From the NCBI GenBank assembly GCA_026122205.1, contig JANCYU010000053.1:111137-175136 (forward strand): a stretch of DNA of 64,000 bases, read 5' to 3'. Shown piece by piece: positions 63,672 through 64,000 of the stretch (the stretch's first letter is position 1; every line of letters begins with the position of its first letter). Below the pieces are notes generated by a model. That model saw only the letters and a program-made list of their open reading frames with translations, did no database searches and was not told the DNA's origin. A program made the position numbers and the translations under genes. This DNA is from Galdieria yellowstonensis. Taxonomy: Eukaryota; Rhodophyta; Bangiophyceae; Galdieriales; Galdieriaceae.

Positions 63672-64000
63672 TTAGGGTTTATTTAGGGTTTATTTAGGGT
63701 TTATTTAGGGTTTATTTAGGGTTTATTTAGGGTTTATTAGGGTTTATTAGGGTTTATTAGGGTTTATTAGGGTTTATTAGGGTTTATTAGGGTTTATTAG
63801 GGTTTATTAGGGTTTATTAGGGTTTATTAGGGTTTATTTAGGGTTTATTAGGGTTATTTAGGGTTTATTAGGGTTTATTAGGGTTTATTAGGGTTTATTA
63901 GGGTTTATTTAGGGTTTATTAGGGTTTATTAGGGTTTATTAGGGTTTATTAGGGTTTATTAGGGTTTATTAGGGTTTATTAGGGTTTATTAGGGTTTATT
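63672..64000 (+). repeat. telomere: TTTATTTAGGG then TTTATTAGGG repeats
   Basis: Begins with about five 11-base units TTTATTTAGGG, then runs of the 10-base unit TTTATTAGGG to the last base, with a few 11-mers mixed in and one 9-base GGGTTATTTA-like variant near 63850. The G-rich strand runs 5' to 3' toward the window end, as expected for a right telomere. It is neither the plant TTTAGGG nor the AATGGGGGG I recall for Cyanidioschyzon. Confidence 0.9.

Noticed and set aside
63672..64000. Calling the end a plant-type TTTAGGG telomere.
   Set aside because: TTTAGGG appears only as part of the 11-mer TTTATTTAGGG; the main unit is TTTATTAGGG.

Overview
The window reads as the end of a chromosome from a unicellular red alga of the Cyanidiophyceae, most likely Galdieria. 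Genes are densely packed. They are split by many very short introns (about 42-63 nt, mostly GTAAGT/GTATGT...TAG), which fits Galdieria and not the nearly intronless Cyanidioschyzon. The gene set is that of a photosynthetic eukaryote: plastid-type heme oxygenase, coproporphyrinogen oxidase and L-galactose dehydrogenase beside ordinary cytosolic and nuclear genes. The organism assignment is inference; no database was searched.

Positions 1-37,290 are a gene-rich core. In order it holds: DAD1/OST2, a cytochrome P450, a SURP-like small protein, ribosomal protein eL8, a TauE/SafE exporter, an FGGY sugar kinase with a decayed fragment of itself upstream, an unknown acidic zinc-finger-like protein, three tandem amino-acid permeases, a glyoxalase-fold protein, L-galactose dehydrogenase, coproporphyrinogen oxidase, CAF1/POP2 deadenylase, PTRHD1, acyl-CoA-binding protein, a UBA-RNB exoribonuclease, heme oxygenase, a UBE2H-type E2, NPL4, mitochondrial mL46 and a tRNA pseudouridine synthase. 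Exon structures were rebuilt by joining frames across short GT-AG introns and checking against remembered family motifs.

Positions 37,290-57,500 are subtelomeric. Three decayed copies of one Fanzor/TnpB-like element lie here. One has its RuvC/zinc-finger half in a single frame broken by two TGA codons. Two P-loop NTPase genes share similar upstream DNA: one has a Crinkler/RHS-type NTPase core, the other ends in a SAM-like domain. A decayed NTPase fragment and two LINE-type reverse transcriptase copies complete the region. Copy 1 of the LINE has lost frame by small deletions and ends in a poly-A tail; copy 2 keeps its frame but is cut at both ends.

Positions 57,560-63,660 are an AT-rich higher-order satellite with a period near 1.27 kb. 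It runs into a telomere of unusual repeats (TTTATTAGGG, preceded by TTTATTTAGGG) that reaches the window's last base. The G-rich strand points outward, so position 64,000 is at or very near the chromosome end.

Core neighbours are mostly housekeeping genes without an operon-like theme. The most unusual part is the subtelomere: NTPase genes with effector-like or selfish-element affinities, RNA-guided-nuclease relics and LINEs, set between a satellite array and a non-standard telomere.
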